NCBI GenBank assembly: GCA_903813345.2
Contig: CAIIXF020000001.1
Coordinates: 36,735,366 to 36,799,365 of the forward strand
Reading direction: 5' to 3'
DNA length: 64,000 nucleotides
Source of the DNA: Owenia fusiformis
Lineage: Eukaryota > Annelida > Polychaeta > Sabellida > Oweniidae
The notes beneath the pieces are model-generated. The model searched no databases. It was not told the DNA's origin and saw only the letters and a list, made by a program, of their open reading frames with translations. A program made the translations under genes and the position numbers. Shown one piece after another: positions 58,652 to 64,000 of this stretch; the first letter of the stretch is position 1, and the number at the start of each line of letters is the position of its first letter.

Positions 58652-58936
58652 GAAGTCAGACTAGGTTGGCCATATTGCTAAATGTTTCTGGAATAAAAAG
58701 TAGGCAGAATTTAGTTTAAAAAAAGAAGGTCAGACTAGGTCGGCTGTATTGGTAAATGTTTCTGGAATAAAAAGTAGGCAGAATTTAGTTAAAAAAAAGA
58801 AGTCCGACTAGGTCGGCTGTATTGGTAAATGTTTCTGGAATAAAAAGTAGGCAGAATTTAGTTTAAAAAAAGAAGTCTGACTAGGTCAGCTATATTGGTA
58901 AATGTTTCTGGAATAAAAAGTAGGCATAATTTAGTT
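58652..58936 (+). repeat. ~73-bp tandem repeat, nearly four copies
   Basis: GAAGTC(A/C)GACTAGGT(T/C)GGC followed by TAAATGTTTCTGGAATAAAA and AGTAGGCAGAATTTAGTT recurs at about 58652, 58728, 58800 and 58872. Copies are close to identical, indicating recent duplication. Confidence 0.92.
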
Positions 58937-59221
58937 ACTGTGACATTGTCAGGTGGTAGGATTCTCTACAGTATCACCATTGAGTGTATTGATCTAATAT
59001 TCAAATATTTCATACTATGTTCATCTTTCAATGATTCTAGCAAGATGTATTCTTCGAAGCCCGAAGGCTATTTAATTATTTCCTTCATCCACATTATTTG
59101 AAATACTGTGTTCTGATTAGCTGGACTTTGACACGCCTTACCTAGCTATGTGTGAACGCCTCTCAATCCCCCATTCACCTCCTCCCTAAAATGGGGATCA
59201 AAATATTGTCTGACTTTTGCT

Positions 59222-59335
59222 AATCTGGCGAGCGTCACATAAATCAAATCTTGTCATCAAAATCCCTGTTATACCAGTTACCTGTTTGAAATTTTTACTG
59301 ATGCAAGAGCAGACTTGTGCCAAAATCTGCAAATA
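59222..59335 (-). repeat. Fragment of the 602-bp satellite family
   Basis: Reverse complement of the unit: CAAATCTTGTCATCAAAAT, TTGAAATTTTTACTGATGCA and AGAGCAGACTTGTGCCAA match its unit in order with moderate divergence. Confidence 0.7.
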
Positions 59336-61344
59336 ACTACTCTATTTTCCAAAAATTGACACAGCAAAAATTTAATTTAAAACAAATTTGTGGTGTCTCA
59401 CATATTTAAAACAAAATGCCAGCTTTGGTTAATGAATAATGTATCTTATTTTAATGTAGCTAGTTAGTCAAAATATATTGATTCACTACGATCAGAAAAT
59501 ATATTTGTATAAATGTATTGAAATGCTTTCTTAGTATCCAGACATAAATCAAATCTGAAAATGTGTTATGGGATCTCTAATTAATATCAAAGAGAGTGTT
59601 GTGGAAAAAAGTCTTTGTATAGTGAATGCTTTTTATAAGTGTTCTCTGTGTTCCTTGTAACATTCTCCTAATGAACTGGTTGGCAAAGTACATGTTTTTG
59701 CACTTAGTCACTTCTTTATGCTTTGTTGTACGACTTGTTTAGATTTTACATGTAGTAGTAGTGTTTAATAATGTTTTCATCAATTTTAAAATCAATTTTT
59801 TGTATGTCTTACACTTGCCTTAGACCTCCTGGTTGCATTTAGCAAGTTTGCCATTCTCAGGGAAAACCATTTCTCTGACTTGGTCACTGAATTTCAGATT
59901 TATCTCAAAAATTGCAAAAAAATTCTAGATTTCTGAAAAAGTCGCGGAAATGAGAATTTTAAGTGAGTGTATTTTTTGAAAAGTTGAAAATAACACCACA
60001 ACTGAAAAGATACATGGAATGAGGAAATTATAATTAAAATGTTTGAAACTTTGAAACACAATGAATGAACAACTTTGTTTTTTACTATTGAGTAGGGATA
60101 CCTTATAAAATGTAAGGTAAAGTAAACAATAGCCATAATTTTTTATCACAATAGGCCCTTACCTTTCTATGTGGGTTATGTTATGTTTTAAGCTACATGT
60201 AACTGAAGTTAAGTCTTATGAAGTAAAATAACGGAAATGTCAGAATAATGAATTTTACCATCCATTCATATTGATATAGGTCTTTCATTTAGATTGTTTG
60301 TACAGACACATTTTATTGCTATATCGACGCTGTATTTCCTAATATCCTACTACACAGGATTTATTCTACTTACGTGATGCAAGAATATTAGGAAAGCCCC
60401 CAAAATATTATTTCTTAAATTTTGACCAATCAGAATGCAACAAATGTACAAATACATCCTGTGACATCAATGGGTGACGCAAATGTTAGATGCTATTTTG
60501 AGGACCGACTTGAATGTATAGATTTTGAATTGATCTTAGATAATGAAACTAATTAATTATAGGCTGTAGTCCTGTAGAAATATATGTGTATTATTACAAT
60601 GTCTTATAGATTAGGTGTTTGCTTGATTTATTGCTTCAATTTACATGTTCCATGTTAAGATGTAATATTAGAATCTTTAACCACACACAATATCCTGTAA
60701 ATGAAAAATCACCCCTAAATAAGAAAATACTATCCCACGTGAAATCTACCTGATTTTGTATTTTTGAAATGCCTGTACAATTGAGAGAATCATTCCCACA
60801 CAATTTATTATAATTTTCGTATTTTTTCAATTTCCTGTTTGATTTTGGACTGTTCATTTACAAAAAGGGGTCTTTAAATTACCACATGAACTATAAAGCA
60901 GATATGCCATGTATCAATAGTTTAACTTTTTGGCCTTGTCTGCCCTTGATGCTTCATTGCTTTATATTGAAATAATGAGAGATTTTTATAGAATATGATA
61001 AGCATTGTATTGTCATCAATACTACACCCACCTTTGTTGGTCTAGTTATTCAGACTAAAAACCTTCGTCTTGTATTTCTTTATGGTGAATACAATCTCAA
61101 TATCAAATGTAATACTTACCTGGCTTCATAAGGCTTAGATTAAAGTACATCTATATGTTTCTTATGAGGGCAAGATAAGCATTCAAACTGAGAGAAAAGC
61201 ATGTTATAAAAGGTCTTGTAATTTCATTTAGCTAGAAAATGTAATAAAAACAGTATTGGGGCAGAGAAACATTTTGATAAAATTCTAGAAAACTTAAGAG
61301 AAAATAAAAAAGAGCTACTATTTGACTGACTCTTTTGATTTGTT

Positions 61345-61968
61345 ATCCCATTGAACGGCCTTTACTCGTTATTTCACGATTTTTGCTGTAACTCGAAAAG
61401 TAGTGGACCGATTTTGTTCATCTTTGGTATGTGAATACTATAAGCATGGCACACTCTATAAAGACACTTTTGGTAGAAGGCAGCCATTTTTGAAAATGAC
61501 CGCCATTTTAACTTATTTAACTATAACTCGAAAAGTAGTAGAGCGATTTTGTTCATATTTGGTATGTGAATACTATAAGCATGGCACACTATTTAAAGAC
61601 ACTTTTTGTAGAAGGTGGCCCTTTTTTAAAAATGGCTGCCATTTTTGCTATATACTTTGTTTGTAAATATGACAGCCATGGCTGTTCGATGGGATTTGCT
61701 ACGCTTTGGCATTGCTGTTGTCTAGATATTTTAGAGTTTTGCTTCAGTTCAAAAAGAGATTTGTGATATACCATATAACGGATGAAATGTCTTTACACAT
61801 GTAGTTATATTCAAAATCAGATCCTGTTTATCGTTATGGCAATCCTATATAGTGAAATACATATTTACTTAAATAAAACTGAATAAAATGTTTAAATTTT
61901 CAATCCTGGCATTTTTTTTAAATTATCAAAGAATAAACAAGTGCTTCATTGTATTTCCCAATACATGT
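61345..61968 (+). repeat. GCCATTTTGAA repeat block, copy 1
   Basis: It begins TTATCCCATTGAAC, then two ~133-bp units with AACTCGAAAAGTAGTGGA, TTTTGTTCATATTTGGTATG and TATAAGCATGGCACAC, then a ~320-bp unit that is near-identical to 63080-63397. The open frames here arise from the repeat. Confidence 0.85.
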
Positions 61969-61985
61969 ACATGTAAAATGTATAT

Positions 61986-62270
61986 TTATCCCATTGAACG
62001 AAGTTTGGAGGGATATAGGGAACGCCTCCGTCCGTCTGTCCGTCCGGGCAATAACTCAAATACAGTTGGCTCGGTTTTGTACACATATACCCTATGGGGG
62101 TAGAAGTTCTGCTTGAAAGCCGATTTTCAAAATGGCAGTTTATTTAAAAATGGCAGCCACTTTAGTGCCGATTTACAGTAATTTAGGTGTAATATGTAAA
62201 ACTGTAATAGCAGTATGTTTTAAATGTAAAAAAATTATATAGGACATTATAAAAGCTAGAAATAAGAGGA
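61986..62270 (+). repeat. TTATCCC-family element, left end
   Basis: TTATCCCATTGAACGAAG, GGGATATAGG, a CCGTCCGTC run and CTATGGGGGTAGAAGTTCTG match the two ends of 2301-4542 (the left in CTATGGGGGTAGAAG, the right in GAACGAAG and CCGTCCGTC). No right end was identified. Confidence 0.6.
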
Positions 62271-62679
62271 GGGAAAGCCCCAGTGTTTAAAGATGACAGA
62301 CATAATTACCTCTCTTGCTTACCACCTTCGTTCGTTCGAATTTTCATCGGCTAGTTATCAAATATTACACTTCGATGGGATGTTTTAATTGACATAGGCA
62401 TATTCCGTACACCTTTCCTTATCTTGATGTGAAATGAGAAGCTATCATAATGATTAACACGCCAGAAATGAACATAATATTATTCGAAGCATATTTCGAA
62501 AATTTTGAAACCGCCATTAATGACGTCATTTGTTTGTCGACTTTTGACCAATCAGCAACGATGTCATCTCAATACAGATTTACATTATAAGCGTATGTCA
62601 TCTTTGAACCCTGGTGTTTCTCCCCTCTGCTAGAAATGTAGATATTTAAGAAGCACATGGCAGCCATCTTGAAAAATGG

Positions 62680-63400
62680 CGGCCTTTACTCGTTATTTTA
62701 TGATTTTGCTGTAATTTGAAAAGTAGTGGAGCGATTTTGTTCATATTTGGTATGTGAATACTATAAGCATGGCACACTGTCTAATGACACTTTTGGTAGA
62801 AGGCGGCCATTTTGAGAAATGGCTGCCATTTTGAAAAATGGCTGCCATTTTAATGTATTTTACTATAACTCGAAAAGTAGTGGAGCGATTTTGTTCATAT
62901 TTGGTATGTGAATATTATAAGCATGGCACACTGTCTAATGACATTTTGAAAAATGGCCGCCATTTTAACATATTTTACTATAACTTGAAAAGTAGTGGAG
63001 CGATTTTGTTCATATTTGGTGTGTGAATACTATAAGCATGGCACACTGTCTAAAGACACTTTTTGTAGAGGGTGGCCACTTTTGCTATATACTTGTAAAT
63101 ATGCCAGCCATGGCTGTTCGATGGGATTTGTTACGCTTTGGCGTTGCTGTTGTCTAGTTATTTTATTAGAGTTTTGCTTAAGTTCAAAAAGAGATATGTG
63201 ATATACCATATAACGGATGAAATGTCTTTACACATGTAGTTATATTCAAAATCAGATCCTGTTTATCGTTATGGCAATCCTATATAGTGAAATACATATT
63301 TACTTAAATAAAACTGAATAAAATGTTTAAATTTTCAATCCTGGCATTTTTTTAATTTATCAAAAAATAAACAAGTGCTTCATTGTATTTCCCAATATAA
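62680..63400 (+). repeat. GCCATTTTGAA repeat block, copy 2
   Basis: Three units with TGAAAAGTAGTGGAGCGATT or close variants (near 62714, 62868 and 62985), then the ~320-bp unit 63080-63397, nearly identical to 61643-61963 (shared ACGGATGAAATGTCTTTACA, CCTATATAGTGAAATACATA). It differs from copy 1 in the number of short units. Confidence 0.85.
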
Positions 63401-64000
63401 GAAAAAATAGTATGCAGTTATTGTGGAATTTTCACGTGGCATCTATGGATTGTTTTAATGAATCAAGTAGTTCACTGCACTTAGTATGAAATGAAATGTG
63501 TTCAGTATGTCTGCAACCATATTCATCTCTATGGGAACATGTTCCCACATATTTTAGTACTGAGAATTTTTTGTAATTTGTTAAATTGATAATTCCTCGA
63601 TTTGTATTGAACGTGTTAACTAAAATCCCAGTTTATTGTTTCCTCTGAGAGGCTGGGTATATAGTACAGCCCACAGGGGAAATCAATTAATTGTAAATTA
63701 CATGTATTTTCTAGTCATTACACATTATATGCGTACACCACATTTATTTGATCTATGATATACAAACTATAGCCTTCATCAAGTCATATTTGTAACTGTG
63801 GAGTCAGTTTCCTTCCAAATTTGACATTTTACCTTGATCATTCTATTCTATAATTCCATAACTTCAACCTTGGCACATCCCATCATGTATTTACTATTGC
63901 CCGTTATGAAAGCAACATCTTCAAATGGTTAGTTTTTTGCTATTATTTGAATAATGGCCACCCACTCATCTCATGCTATAGGTGAACTGTGCATGGAGAG

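Larger units (their letters stand above)
12838..64000 (+). other. RIM: RIM gene (RIMS1/RIMS2/unc-10 orthologue), 3' end outside the window
   Basis: RIM is the presynaptic active-zone scaffold. Its N-terminal helices bind GTP-Rab3 on vesicles, the zinc finger binds Munc13, the PDZ binds Ca2+-channel tails and ELKS, and the C2 domains bind liprin and other partners. Thirteen exons in consistent phase give about 980 codons. Domains by residue: Rab-binding helix 12-44 (LSHLSEEERAIIEGVIQRQK); zinc finger about 70-135 with four CxxC pairs (CEIC, CHYC, CARC, CNLC); charged Arg/Asp/Ser linker 140-560; conserved MLRNDSLSSD and TSCEDQEIESESVSEKG segment about 565-607; MVRFG..KDSGIDT segment 642-705; PDZ about 710-822; C2A about 860-980 (incomplete). 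An in-frame TGA at 12784 supports the ATG at 12838. Introns are up to 14.3 kb and full of transposons. C2A continues beyond 64000. Confidence 0.95.
56628..64000 (+). other. RIM intron 13 (continues beyond the window)
   Basis: AT-rich intron. It has a degenerate CAGGGGCATAG/GGTTATGCC pair (56649-56857), a ~73-bp tandem repeat (58652-58936), a satellite-family fragment (59222-59335) and the duplicated GCCATTTTGAA block with TTATCCC elements (61345-63400). The intervals 57000-58250 and 59350-61300 show nothing recognisable. A possible acceptor CATGCTATAG precedes the last 19 bases but gives no C2A-like reading. Confidence 0.6.

Noticed and set aside
61403-63201. Frames repeating SYLVCEYYKHGTL
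   Set aside because: They translate the GCCATTTTGAA repeat block; repetition explains the similar peptides.
63982-64000. Possible next RIM exon after acceptor CATGCTATAG
   Set aside because: In the required phase it reads VNCAWR, not the expected C2A strand with LDDEPHWY further on; the piece is too short to judge.

Overview
The window is eukaryotic nuclear DNA, AT-rich, with two spliced protein-coding genes on the + strand in a very repeat-rich background. Introns are GT-AG and kilobases long. Dispersed and tandem repeats with the recurring phrase ATGGCC/GCCATTTTGAA resemble those of invertebrate deuterostomes or lophotrochozoans; a mollusc-like lophotrochozoan is my best guess, but nothing here fixes the phylum.

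Region 1 (about 1-2300) holds the 3' three coding exons of RPL30 (60S ribosomal protein L30e), ending at a TAA at 2132-2134. The first coding exon was not found and probably lies left of the window. Region 2 (2301-12500) has no supported gene. It is a pile of TIR elements: a 2.2-kb element ending in TTATCCC with a nested insertion, a 0.64-kb element full of CTGCGG palindromes, and a 3.5-kb TA-flanked element that carries four copies of a ~602-bp satellite and at least two further insertions.

Region 3 (12838 to the right edge) is the single-copy-type invertebrate RIM gene (orthologue of RIMS1/RIMS2, C. elegans unc-10), the active-zone scaffold that links Rab3 vesicles, Munc13 and Ca2+ channels. 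Thirteen exons with fully consistent phases give about 980 codons: Rab3-binding helix, eight-cysteine FYVE-like zinc finger, long charged linker with the conserved LRNDSLSSD and RQLS motifs, PDZ, and most of C2A. The rest of C2A and C2B lie beyond the window. Two exons (39 nt inside the zinc finger, 105 nt before the PDZ linker) are symmetric and look like alternative cassettes.

The RIM introns carry most of the unusual sequence: two decayed mariner-type transposons with long TIRs (20640-21722, 22744-23844), several MITEs, and, in the 14.3-kb intron between exons 8 and 9, a 5.7-kb TA-flanked foldback element with ~180-bp internal repeats (39585-45272), a 30-bp minisatellite (46247-46630), a 2.5-kb long-TIR element with a TTAA-flanked MITE nested in it (46736-49198), and a 65-bp satellite interrupted by a CpG-rich TTAA-flanked insertion (49250-50900). 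No RNA genes, CRISPR arrays or prokaryotic features were seen. The main novelty candidates are the two large TA-flanked elements that carry their own internal satellites.
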